64,000 bases of DNA, taken from NCBI RefSeq assembly GCF_051414055.1, contig NZ_JBLKNX010000016.1, positions 62,001-126,000 of the forward strand. The letters run 5' to 3'. The stretch is from Halosimplex halobium (GTDB lineage Archaea > Halobacteriota > Halobacteria > Halobacteriales > Haloarculaceae). A model generated the notes under the pieces. The model saw nothing but the letters and a program-made list of their open reading frames with translations, searched no databases and was not told the DNA's origin. A program made the position numbers and the translations under genes. Positions 23,034 through 32,396 of the stretch are shown here, one piece after another (the first letter of the stretch is position 1; each line of letters begins with the position of its first letter).

Positions 23034-24947
23034 TCAGCCCCGGCGGTGCCAGACCGCCATCGCGCCCGGGTCGCGGTTGTCCCAGGCGTAGTACGGCACC
23101 AGTTCGAGGTCGGTTTCTTCGCGCTCGGTCTCCTCGACGGAGCGATACAGTTCCCCGTCCCACCCGTCGCGGTCCGGGACCGTCGCGTCCGCTTCGAGGA
23201 CGGTCACGCCGTCGAGCCGGTCCGCGTCGTGGCTCGCCTCGAGCGCCCCGGTCTCGTCGACGGCGTAGTGATGCAGCGGCCGCTCGTTGTCGACGGCCTC
23301 GGCGCAGTAGACCAGGGGGCCGCGCTCGACGGCCAGCCGGCCGGCGTCGGCCTCGACTTCGGGGTGGGCTGCGACGAACTCGGGCTCCTGCTCCAGCGTC
23401 ACCTCGACCCGCTCGCCGTCCCAGTCGCGCTCCAGGCGGACGAACCCGGACCCGTCGTGGCCGACTTCCCCGCCGTCGACGGTGACCGTCGCGCCCGCGG
23501 CCCACTCGGGGATCCGGAGATTGACCGGAACGGCCCCGTCGGCCTCGATATCGAGCGTCACTTCGCCGTCCCACGGGAGCGCGCTCTCCTGGTCGAGGTC
23601 GACCGCGGTCCCGTCGACCGTCGTCGAGAGGTGGCTGCCGACGTACTGGGTGACGTACAGCTCGCCGCCGGCCGTCGAGTAGACGTACTGACCCAGCGAG
23701 GCGAACAGCCGGGCGGCGTTGGGCGGGCAGCAGGCGCAGGTGAACCAGCCGCTGCGGTGGTGGTCGCCGTCGCTCGCGAGGGGGTTGACGTAGAAGAACT
23801 CCTCGCCGTCCATCCCGACGCCGGCGAGGAAGCCGTTGTACAGCGTCCGCTCGACCAGGTCCGCGTAGGCGGGGTCGGGGTCGAGTTCGAACAGCCGCTG
23901 GGTCCAGAAGACGCTCCCGACGGCGGCGCAGGTCTCGGCGTAGGCCGACTCGTTGGGCAGGTCGTAGTCCTCGGTGAACCCCTCGTGTCGGTGGGCCGAG
24001 CCGATCCCGCCGGTGACGTACATCCGCTTCTCGGTCATGTTGGCCCACAGCCGGTCCAGCGCCGCGCGCAGCTCGTCGTCGTCGCGCTCGGCGAGCAGGT
24101 CGGCGACGCCGGCGTAGAGGTAGGTCGCCCGCACGGAGTGGCCCTCGACGGCCTCCTGCTCGCGGACGGGCGCCTGCGCCTGGGCGTACGTGCCGACGTA
24201 CTCGCCCTCGTCGTCGAGCAGGAGGCTCCCACCGCCCTCGGCTGGGATCAGCGCCCCGTCGTCCCACGAGGCCCCGCCGATCTCGTCGGAGTGTTCGAGT
24301 TCCCACTGCAGGCGGTCGTCGTGGCCCCGGAGGTCGACGAAGTACTGAGCGAGGTCGAGATAGCGCTCCTCGTCCGTGACGCGGTAGAGCCGCACCAGTG
24401 CGAGTTCGATCCCCTCGTGGCCGGGGACGCCGTCGATCTCGTCGCCGAACGTGTCGTCGATGTGGTCGGCGAAGGCGACGGCCACGTCGAGCAGCGAGGT
24501 CTCGCCGGTGGCCTCGTGGTGGGCGACGGCCGCCTCGATCAGGTGGCCGGCGCAGTACAGCTCGTGCATGATGTTGAGGTTCGTCCACCGGTTGTCGGGC
24601 TCGACGAGCTGGAAGTAGGTGTTGATGTAGCCCGACCCCTCCTGGGCGCGGGCGACCAGGTCGATCACCTCGTCGACCCGCTCGCGCAGGTCGGGGTCGT
24701 CGGCCTTCGCGAGCTCGTAGCTCGCCGCCTCGAGCCACTTGTAGGCGTCCGAGTCCTGGAACCACATCCCCTGGAAGCCGCCGGATTTCCCGTCGATGAC
24801 CCGGCGGAAGTTCTCCAGGGTCCCCGACTCCGCGAGTTGGTCGTACTGGTACTCGATGGTCACCTCGCGGTTGCGCTCGATCCACGGCGACCAGAACGCG
24901 TCGTCGATTGTCACCTCGTCGACGCCGACGGTGTACTGGCTGGGCAT
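23034..24947 (-). CDS. Glycoside hydrolase family 127 beta-L-arabinofuranosidase
   Basis: Releases beta-L-arabinofuranose from oligosaccharides by a zinc-cysteine mechanism in the family type enzyme HypBA1. The 637-residue protein has the (alpha/alpha)6 barrel start FWSPWIERNREVTIEYQYDQ and YINTYFQLVEPDNRWTNLNI. The putative Glu and Cys of SAYAETCAAVGSVF are at about 337 and 339, and the paired cysteines of FTCACCPPNAARL lie at about 405-410. These correspond to the Zn ligands and nucleophile region. There is no signal peptide, so it acts on imported sugars. With the GH51 gene nearby it points to arabinan or arabinoside use. Confidence 0.88.
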   Translation of the reverse strand: MPSQYTVGVDEVTIDDAFWSPWIERNREVTIEYQYDQLAESGTLENFRRVIDGKSGGFQGMWFQDSDAYKWLEAASYELAKADDPDLRERVDEVIDLVARAQEGSGYINTYFQLVEPDNRWTNLNIMHELYCAGHLIEAAVAHHEATGETSLLDVAVAFADHIDDTFGDEIDGVPGHEGIELALVRLYRVTDEERYLDLAQYFVDLRGHDDRLQWELEHSDEIGGASWDDGALIPAEGGGSLLLDDEGEYVGTYAQAQAPVREQEAVEGHSVRATYLYAGVADLLAERDDDELRAALDRLWANMTEKRMYVTGGIGSAHRHEGFTEDYDLPNESAYAETCAAVGSVFWTQRLFELDPDPAYADLVERTLYNGFLAGVGMDGEEFFYVNPLASDGDHHRSGWFTCACCPPNAARLFASLGQYVYSTAGGELYVTQYVGSHLSTTVDGTAVDLDQESALPWDGEVTLDIEADGAVPVNLRIPEWAAGATVTVDGGEVGHDGSGFVRLERDWDGERVEVTLEQEPEFVAAHPEVEADAGRLAVERGPLVYCAEAVDNERPLHHYAVDETGALEASHDADRLDGVTVLEADATVPDRDGWDGELYRSVEETEREETDLELVPYYAWDNRDPGAMAVWHRRG

Positions 24948-25036
24948 GAGAGTGCGGAGTGTCGCGCCAGCGGAACCATAACGCTACTGATCCCGAGTGC
25001 CAAAACATTATTCAATTAGGAGGCTGACTTGGCAGT

Positions 25037-25684
25037 ATGAGTTTTGCGGAATCGGCCGACCAAACTCACGACGCCATCATGGGCGCGACCTACAGCGCGC
25101 TGTGCAAACACGGCTACGCCGATCTCACGATGCAGGACATCGCGGACGAGTTCGACAAGAGTCGGTCACTCCTCCACTATCACTACGACACGAAAGAGGA
25201 GTTACTCGTCGCGTTTCTCGACCAGGCTATCGGATGGCGGCGCGAACGCCTCCGGGACTCCGATACCGAGGACCCGCTCGCGCGTCTCGTGGAGTTCGTC
25301 GACCGGTTCGTCATCGAACCGGGCGAGGAACAGCGCGAAACGTTCGCGCTCGCGATCACCGAACTGCGGGTTCGGGCCGCCCACAACGACGAGTTCCGCG
25401 AGAAACTCTCGGCTCGCTACGACGAGAACGTCGCGACGATCGCCGCGATCGTCGTCGACTGCGTCGACTCGGGCATCTTCCGACAGGTCAACCCCTACAA
25501 GACGGCTCACATCATGTACACGTCACTCGTCGGTGCCCGAACGGTGCAAGTTACCTTCGGCGTCGAACGTGCCACGTTCCGAATGCGCGAAGGGATCGCT
25601 CGGTGGATCGATCAGGACCTGCTCGCCGTCGACCGCGAGGTCGGCGAGTATCAGGGCGGCGACTTCAGCAAGCGACGGAACTGA
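25037..25684 (+). CDS. TetR-family transcriptional regulator
   Basis: 215-residue protein with a TetR N-terminal domain: AIMGATYSALCKHGYADLTM followed by the recognition region DIADEFDKSRSLLHYHYDTK and EELLVAFLDQAI (residues 12-65). The C-terminal ligand-binding part is variable and acidic. Divergent from GH127, with about 90 bp between starts containing the TATA-like CATTATTCAATTA. It may control that gene or an efflux function; the ligand is unknown. Confidence 0.85.
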   Translation: MSFAESADQTHDAIMGATYSALCKHGYADLTMQDIADEFDKSRSLLHYHYDTKEELLVAFLDQAIGWRRERLRDSDTEDPLARLVEFVDRFVIEPGEEQRETFALAITELRVRAAHNDEFREKLSARYDENVATIAAIVVDCVDSGIFRQVNPYKTAHIMYTSLVGARTVQVTFGVERATFRMREGIARWIDQDLLAVDREVGEYQGGDFSKRRN

Positions 25685-25839
25685 CGCCGCCACAGTAAGA
25701 CACGGTACGACCACCTTAGATTCCGCTCTCCGGCCCGATCTTAGCGTAGTTACAGCCGCTCGACGATCTTCTCCCCAGTCCCGATGCGGAAGATCAGAGA
25801 TCCGAACCGCCGGCTCCAACCACCGGTTCCAACCGCCGG

Positions 25840-27333
<1,494 letters not shown>

Positions 27334-27490
27334 GCAGTCGTATGGTATCCGATAGCGGTATCATAAAACGATCGGTCGGCGGGACCGCCGGGACGGCCGC
27401 GCCGCCCGGCGATGGGTCTCCGTTCGGTGATGCGCCTCCCCCGTGTCGACGGGTCCCCGTTCGGGCCAGCGGATGAATCCCGCCGCTCGC

Positions 27491-28360
27491 CTACAGCTGT
27501 TCGACGGTGTTGGTGAGGACGCCGATGTCCTCGATCTCGATGCGGATCACGTCGTCCTCCTCGAGGGACACGTCGTCCGGGACCATGATCGACGTGCCGG
27601 TCAGCAGGACGCTCGCCTCGGGGACCTCGTTGTAGCGGGTGTAGTAGTCGACCAGTTCCTCGCAGCTCCGGACCAGCTCGGCGGTCGAGGTCCCCTCCGC
27701 GAAGACCGTCTCGCCGTCGCGCTCGATCGACATGTGCATCTCCAGGTCGAGCGGGTCGCCGACCGTCTCCCCCGTGGCGATGCAGGGGCCGATGGCGCAG
27801 CTCTTGGCGTAGATCTTGCTCTGGGGCAGATAGAGGAGGTTCTCCCGCTCGATCGAGCGGCTGCACATGTCGTTGCCGACGGTGAACCCGACGATCTCCT
27901 CGCCGTAGAGGACGATCGTCATCTCGGGCTCGGGGGCGTCCCAGTCGGAGTCGCCGCGGATCCCGACGCGGTCGTTCGGGCCGACGGTCCGACTGGGGGT
28001 CGCCTTGAAGTACACCTCCGGGCGGTCGCCCTCGTAGGCCTCCAGGTAGGACTCGGCGAGCCCGCCCTCCTCCTGGCGGGCCTCCTGGCTGATGGAGTAG
28101 GTGACGCCGGCGGCCCACACCTCGTCGGGGTCCAGCGGCCGGACGAGGTGCTCTTCGACCGCGGCGAGTTCGACCGTCGGCGCCTCGTCGACGAGCCCCC
28201 GCGCCACGTCGTCGACGGTCCGGTCGGTCAGCGACGCCGCCGACGCGAGGTCGAAAAACGACGTCGGCCCCGCCTCCGTCTCCGAGAGGTCGTACGCTGC
28301 CGAGTCGTCTTCCGCGATCAGCGATATGGATCCGCCTCGCTCGCTGCGGTAGTAACGCAT
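27491..28360 (-). CDS. FAH-family 2-keto-3-deoxy-pentonate dehydratase (XacE/KdxD-like)
   Basis: Fumarylacetoacetate-hydrolase-fold protein of 289 residues from ATG 28360; the longer frame upstream reads as non-protein. Metal-binding acidic residues typical of the fold are in EVYFKATPSRTVGPNDRVGI, PEPEMTIVLYGEEIVGFTVG NDM and SKIYAKSCAIGPCIA. In Haloferax volcanii an FAH enzyme dehydrates 2-keto-3-deoxy-xylonate/arabinonate to alpha-ketoglutarate semialdehyde. The location next to an IclR regulator, a sugar-acid dehydratase and Gfo6 supports this role here. TATA-like TTTATAC lies at 28382-28388. Confidence 0.82.
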   Translation of the reverse strand: MRYYRSERGGSISLIAEDDSAAYDLSETEAGPTSFFDLASAASLTDRTVDDVARGLVDEAPTVELAAVEEHLVRPLDPDEVWAAGVTYSISQEARQEEGGLAESYLEAYEGDRPEVYFKATPSRTVGPNDRVGIRGDSDWDAPEPEMTIVLYGEEIVGFTVGNDMCSRSIERENLLYLPQSKIYAKSCAIGPCIATGETVGDPLDLEMHMSIERDGETVFAEGTSTAELVRSCEELVDYYTRYNEVPEASVLLTGTSIMVPDDVSLEEDDVIRIEIEDIGVLTNTVEQL

Positions 28361-28488
28361 ACAGCCCCATGGTGAGTTCGCCAGTATAAACTTTGCTATC
28401 GAATCGGTTTCATGTCCGGTCGACCGTCGTCGTCGGGTCGATGCCGCGGGGCCGAACGGAGGCCGCCGGCGGCCGACCGGACATCTGT

Positions 28489-28507
28489 CGTCCGGCAATT
28501 CCGGACG
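28489..28507. promoter_or_regulatory. 19-bp palindrome, pentose-cluster site 1
   Basis: CGTCCGGCAATTCCGGACG is a perfect inverted repeat (7-bp arms, 5-bp centre), about 100 bp upstream of the TATA box of the FAH-dehydratase gene. It is identical outside its centre to the site at 29341-29359 and matches YGTCCG-N7-CGGACR. Candidate operator for the neighbouring IclR protein. Confidence 0.6.
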
Positions 28508-28547
28508 GCTGTGTGCCACCCTCACACGCAGTGTCGTCGGCGACCGC

Positions 28548-29309
28548 TCAGGCGTGCTGGAGGTTGACCTCGATGATGTTCGCGGTACTGAGCACCTCGG
28601 AGGGGATCTCCTCCTCGAAGCGCTGGCCGTTCATCCGGCTCTTCGGGGCGGAGACGCTGACGCCGCCGACGACGCCGTTCTCGGTCGTGATGGGGGCGGC
28701 GACGCAACGGACCCCGTCGACGCGCTCCTCGTTGTCGACGGCGTAGCCGCGCTCGCGGATCTCCGTCAGTTCCGTCTCCAGCTCCTCGCGGTCGGTGATC
28801 GTCTCGGCGGTCACCGGTTCGAGCCCGTGTTCCTCGACGATGGCGTCCCGTTTCTCCCGGGGGAGCTCCGAGAGGATGGCCTTGCCCATCGCCGTCGTGT
28901 GCAGGTCGACCTCCATCCCCTCGTAGGTGTCGAGGTGCACCGACTGCGAGCCCTTGACCTTGTAGAGGAAGACCCCGCGGCCGTTCTCCTCGACCATCAG
29001 GTTGGCGTGCTCGCCGGTGTCGCTCGCCAGCTGGCGGACCTCCGCCTCCGCCACCTGAAACAACTCCGACTGCGCGCGTGCGCGACCCCCGAGGTTGAGA
29101 AAGCGGACGCTGACGCGGAACTCCCGGCCGTCCTTGACGAGGTAGCCCGCGTCGGTCAGCGTCTTCAGGTGGTCGTGGACCGTGCTCCGGGGCTTCTCGA
29201 ACTGCTCGACGACCTCCGGGAGCGTCGCGCCGCCCATCGCGTGGACCGCCTCGACGACGTCGAGGCTCGTCGCGGTCGATTTGATGGGCGGGTCGCGTTC
29301 GGCGTGCAT
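28548..29309 (-). CDS. IclR-family regulator, XacR-like
   Basis: 253-residue IclR protein from ATG 29309; the frame continues upstream only as a non-coding extension. The helix-turn-helix is at the N-terminus (TATSLDVVEAVHAMGGATLP then EVVEQFEKPRSTVHDHLKTL), and the effector domain includes TTAMGKAILSELPREKRDAI and GVRCVAAPITTENGVVGGVS VSAP. In H. volcanii, XacR, an IclR protein encoded in the pentose cluster, controls xylose/arabinose genes; the same placement here makes this the likely counterpart. Its own TATA box directly abuts a palindrome, so it is likely autoregulated. Confidence 0.85.
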   Translation of the reverse strand: MHAERDPPIKSTATSLDVVEAVHAMGGATLPEVVEQFEKPRSTVHDHLKTLTDAGYLVKDGREFRVSVRFLNLGGRARAQSELFQVAEAEVRQLASDTGEHANLMVEENGRGVFLYKVKGSQSVHLDTYEGMEVDLHTTAMGKAILSELPREKRDAIVEEHGLEPVTAETITDREELETELTEIRERGYAVDNEERVDGVRCVAAPITTENGVVGGVSVSAPKSRMNGQRFEEEIPSEVLSTANIIEVNLQHA

Positions 29310-29334
29310 ACCAGACACACGGGGCCGCCCCCTC

Positions 29335-29403
29335 ATTAATCGTCCGGCATCGTCGGACGCCGTCGCGGCCGGAGACGTTCGGCCCGGACCGGCAATTTTA
29401 AGT
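29335..29403. promoter_or_regulatory. Divergent promoters with 19-bp palindrome, site 2
   Basis: Between IclR (minus, start 29309) and the dehydratase (plus, start 29431). The minus-strand TATA (ATTAAT) is at 29335-29340 and the palindrome CGTCCGGCATCGTCGGACG at 29341-29359 adjoins it, covering the BRE position. The plus-strand TATA-like ATTTTAAG is at about 29396-29403. One operator could control both directions. Confidence 0.6.
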
Positions 29404-29430
29404 GAATTCTCGGGCGCTACTCGACTGAGC

Positions 29431-30606
29431 ATGTCAGACGTGGAAATCACCGGCGTCGAGACGTACCTGGTAGCCAACCCGTGGAAGCCCTGGGTGTTCG
29501 TCCAGCTGGAGACGGACGCGGGCGTGACGGGGCTGGCCGAGGCGACGACACACGACAAGCCCCGCACCGTCGCGGCGGCCATCGAGGAGATGTCCGACTT
29601 CTTCATCGGCCGTGACCCGTTCGACACGGAGTCGCTCTGGCTGGAGATGTACCGCGACGAGTGGTTCTCGAAGAACGTCATCAACACGACGGTCGTCTCG
29701 GCGGTCGACATGGCCTGCTGGGACATCAAGGGGAAGGTGCTCGACCAGCCCGTCTACGACCTGCTGGGCGGTCCGGTCCACGGCAAGGAACTGCGCGCCT
29801 ACGCTAACGGCTGGTACACCGACGCCGACGGCGAGCCGGAGGGGTTCGCCCGCGCCGCCGAGCGCGTCGTCGACGACGGCTACGACGCGATGAAGTTCGA
29901 CCCCTTCGGGACGGCCTGGCAGTCGATGACCACCGAGGAGAAGAACCACGCCGTCGACATCGTCGGCGCCGTCCGCGAGGCCGTCGGCCCGGACGTGGAA
30001 CTCCTGATCGAGTGTCACGGCCGCTTCTCGGCCGCCCAGGCCGTCGACATCGCGAAGAAGCTCGACCAGTTCGACCCGGCGTGGTACGAGGAGCCGTGCC
30101 CGCCGGACTCGATCAACAGCCTCGCCGAGGTCGCCCGGAAGTCGCCCATCCCGGTCGTCACCGGCGAGCGCCACATGACCAAGTACGACTTCTTCGAGCT
30201 GGTCACCCGCACCGACATCGACGTGTTCCAGCCCGACCTGATGAACACCGGCGGCATCACCGAGGGCAAGAAGATCGCCGGCCTCGCCGAGGCCGACCAC
30301 GTCGACATCGCGCCGCACAACCCCCAGGGACCGGTCGCCGGTGCCATCTACTCGCATTTCTGTACCTCTATCCCGAACTTCCGCATCCAGGAGATGTTCC
30401 AGACCTACGACGAGCCGTGGGTCGACGAGCTCCTGAAGGACCCGCTGGAGGTCGAGGACGGCTACGTCCAGGTCCCCGAGGGCCCGGGCTACGGGGTCGA
30501 ACTCGACATGGACGTGGTCCGCGAACACGAGTACACCGAGGACGCGGTCCACACGATCGACCTCTGGGAGGAGGACTGGGAGAAGCGCGCCGACGAACTG
30601 CGGTGA
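29431..30606 (+). CDS. Enolase-superfamily sugar-acid dehydratase (xylonate/arabinonate or galactonate type)
   Basis: Mandelate-racemase/muconate-lactonising-type dehydratase of 391 residues, removing water from an aldonate to give a 2-keto-3-deoxy acid. Mg ligands are visible: Glu in LLIECHGRFS (about 193), Glu in WYEEPCPPDS (about 219) and Glu in VVTGERHMTK (about 245). The catalytic-loop His is in DIAPHNPQGPVAGA (about 295), and Lys-Phe-Asp in AMKFDPFG is near 155. In Haloferax the D-xylonate/L-arabinonate dehydratase is of this superfamily; DgoD-type galactonate dehydratase is the alternative. Context with Gfo6 and FAH dehydratase favours the pentose role. Confidence 0.85.
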   Translation: MSDVEITGVETYLVANPWKPWVFVQLETDAGVTGLAEATTHDKPRTVAAAIEEMSDFFIGRDPFDTESLWLEMYRDEWFSKNVINTTVVSAVDMACWDIKGKVLDQPVYDLLGGPVHGKELRAYANGWYTDADGEPEGFARAAERVVDDGYDAMKFDPFGTAWQSMTTEEKNHAVDIVGAVREAVGPDVELLIECHGRFSAAQAVDIAKKLDQFDPAWYEEPCPPDSINSLAEVARKSPIPVVTGERHMTKYDFFELVTRTDIDVFQPDLMNTGGITEGKKIAGLAEADHVDIAPHNPQGPVAGAIYSHFCTSIPNFRIQEMFQTYDEPWVDELLKDPLEVEDGYVQVPEGPGYGVELDMDVVREHEYTEDAVHTIDLWEEDWEKRADELR

Positions 30607-30636
30607 CCGCCCGATAGAAACGACGAGCGGCTCTTT

Positions 30637-31704
30637 TTATTCGACGTCGACCGTTTCGCCGGCTTCGGCCGCCTCGTGGATGGCGGCGATCGCCTTCATG
30701 TCCACGAGCCCGTGTTCGCCGTCGGCGTACAGGGGCTCGTCGGCGAGCACCCGCTGGGCGAAGTACTCGAACTCCTCGGCCATCTGGTCGACCCCCTCGG
30801 TGTCGAACGCGACGGTGTCGCCGTCGCGTGCGACTGTCAGCTGCGTCTCCATGTGGAACGCGGGTTCGAGTTCGACGCGGCCCTCGGTGCCGACGACCTC
30901 CAGCCGGGTGTGGTCGGCGCCGTGCTGGGAGGATGAACAGGCGGCGTGGGTCCCGTCGTCGAAGACGACCGAGAACGTCGCCACCTGGTCGGGGACCTCG
31001 TCGAACGCCGCGTGGGTCGAATCCATCGTCGACGTGACGCGGACGGGGTCGGCGTCGAGGAGGAACCGGGCGGTGTTGAGCGGGTAGATCCCCAGGTCCA
31101 TCACGGAGGTTCCGTATCCGGTCAGGTCGGGGTTCAGCCGCCACTGGTCGGGGTCGTCGATCATCTCCAGGAGCGGCTGGGAGTTCTCGCCGTGGACGAG
31201 GACGGGCTCGCCGATGGCGCCGTCGCGGATCAGTTCCCGTGCCCGGCGGACGGCCGGTTCGGTGTGCATCCGGTAGGCGACCATCAGCGGCACGTCGGCC
31301 TCCTCGCAGGCGTCGACGAGGCGCCCGGCCCGCTCGACGGTCGCCTCCATGGGCTTCTCGCAGAGGACGGCCTTCCCGTGGCCCGCCGCGGCCTCGACGT
31401 GTTCGAGGTGGGTCGCGTTCGGCGTGCAGACGTAGACGGCGTCGTAGGCGTCGGCAGCCTCGCCGTCGGCGAACTCGTCGTAGGTGAGCCCGTGTTCGAC
31501 GGACTCGTACTCCGCGCGCACGCGGTCGGTCTTCTCCGTCGAACTGCTGACGACGGTCGTCGTCACGCAGCTCCCGGTCGATTCGATGGCGGGCAGGACG
31601 AACTCGGTCGTCCACCACCCGATGCCGACGAGCGCGAACCGGAGGCGCCCGTCCGTAGCCGTTCGCCAGTCTCTCGGCTCGTCGTCGAAGAGCGAACTCG
31701 ACAT
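30637..31704 (-). CDS. gfo6: D-xylose 1-dehydrogenase (NADP+), Gfo6 type
   Basis: Gfo/Idh/MocA dehydrogenase of 355 residues oxidising D-xylose to xylonolactone, first step of the haloarchaeal oxidative pentose pathway. Recognised from the N-terminus SSSLFDDEPRDWRTATDGRL followed by RFALVGIGWWTTEFVLPAIE, which closely follows known haloarchaeal xylose dehydrogenases. The catalytic Lys is in VLCEKPMEATVERA (about 137). ATG 31704 is chosen because residues upstream do not resemble the family. The minus-strand TATA (ATTATA) lies about 30 nt before it, and the candidate 19-bp operator about 90 bp before it. Confidence 0.88.
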   Translation of the reverse strand: MSSSLFDDEPRDWRTATDGRLRFALVGIGWWTTEFVLPAIESTGSCVTTTVVSSSTEKTDRVRAEYESVEHGLTYDEFADGEAADAYDAVYVCTPNATHLEHVEAAAGHGKAVLCEKPMEATVERAGRLVDACEEADVPLMVAYRMHTEPAVRRARELIRDGAIGEPVLVHGENSQPLLEMIDDPDQWRLNPDLTGYGTSVMDLGIYPLNTARFLLDADPVRVTSTMDSTHAAFDEVPDQVATFSVVFDDGTHAACSSSQHGADHTRLEVVGTEGRVELEPAFHMETQLTVARDGDTVAFDTEGVDQMAEEFEYFAQRVLADEPLYADGEHGLVDMKAIAAIHEAAEAGETVDVE

Positions 31705-31792
31705 GACGTGCGTGCATGACCCGCGAACCGATATAATTGTGTCCCTCACCGTTCGACCGCGTCGATTCACCCGCCATCCGTCGCGACACGTT

Positions 31793-31811
31793 TGTCCGAT
31801 ACTATCGGACA
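31793..31811. promoter_or_regulatory. 19-bp palindrome, site 3
   Basis: TGTCCGATACTATCGGACA is a perfect inverted repeat with 9-bp arms around C. Its half-sites TGTCCG/CGGACA match the other pentose-cluster palindromes at the same 19-bp length. It lies about 60 bp upstream of the gfo6 TATA box. Confidence 0.6.
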
Positions 31812-32041
31812 CACTGCGGCTCGGCTCCGCGGCACGACGTTTCGATTACACCGGTATGACTGTAATCCCGTATCACACGGGGTCGGGCGTGTGATCCCGC
31901 ACGTTCCCGGTTCGAGCCTGACGACCGCCGCCACCGGTGACGTGTCGTCTTCGTCGGTGGCGACCCCGTCGGTCGCGGGACACACCTGTTGAGGTCCCTC
32001 CGGAACGGCCGGAGATCGGGCGTTTAATCCATGTGACGACT

Positions 32042-32060
32042 GATCCGGTTATTCCGGACA
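32042..32060. promoter_or_regulatory. 19-bp palindrome, weaker site 4
   Basis: GATCCGGTTATTCCGGACA has a perfect right half-site (CGGACA) and a left half differing at one or two positions, with a TCCGG/CCGGA core. It is the least certain member of the set. Confidence 0.4.
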
Positions 32061-32362
32061 CCAGTCCACGTAGACGACGGATCACCGGAGCACCGACGAC
32101 TCGCCAGCCGTTTTATCTTTTGAAACAGATTGCGGTGCAGCTGGTGGGATCACGCCGTGGCTACACGCTTAGATTACAGGTATACGAACGGAAGGGGATC
32201 GGCGTGGTCCCGTCGCTACACTCGCGTACGGTCCTCCTGGGCTGGATCGGCGCGCCCGGTCCCTGGCGTGTGTTTCACAGTCTGAAATTGGCGCCGTTTC
32301 GTCGGGCGGTCGGCGCGCCGGGCGGTCGGCCAGGTCTGTCCCAGGTACGGTCGCGTGCAAAA

Positions 32363-32396
32363 GTTTATATACTATCCGGGGAACGGTGGATAGTAT
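32363..32396 (+). promoter_or_regulatory. TATA box and 28-bp operator of the substrate-binding protein gene
   Basis: TATA-like GTTTATATA at 32363-32371 runs into the inverted repeat ATACTATCC (32369-32377) and GGATAGTAT (32388-32396), 9-bp arms with a 10-bp centre. The repeat covers the downstream edge of the TATA box, the expected transcription start and the ATG at 32395. A bound protein would block initiation, so strong repression is expected. Confidence 0.65.

Larger units (their letters stand above)
31705..32368. other. Long regulatory intergenic region
   Basis: About 660 bp between gfo6 and the substrate-binding-protein gene, with no convincing ORF. It holds four inverted repeats: 31793-31811 and 32042-32060 (fitting the 19-bp pentose motif, the second with mismatches), 31872-31895 (ATCACACG-N8-CGTGTGAT) and 31998-32014 (CTCCGG-N5-CCGGAG). 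Such a dense set of palindromes suggests control of both flanking genes or a small RNA. Confidence 0.55.

Noticed and set aside
23014..25008. Long Arg-rich minus-strand frame over the GH127 gene
   Set aside because: Shadow of GH127 caused by high GC; composition is Arg/Pro/Gly-rich without motifs, whereas the GH127 frame has all family residues.
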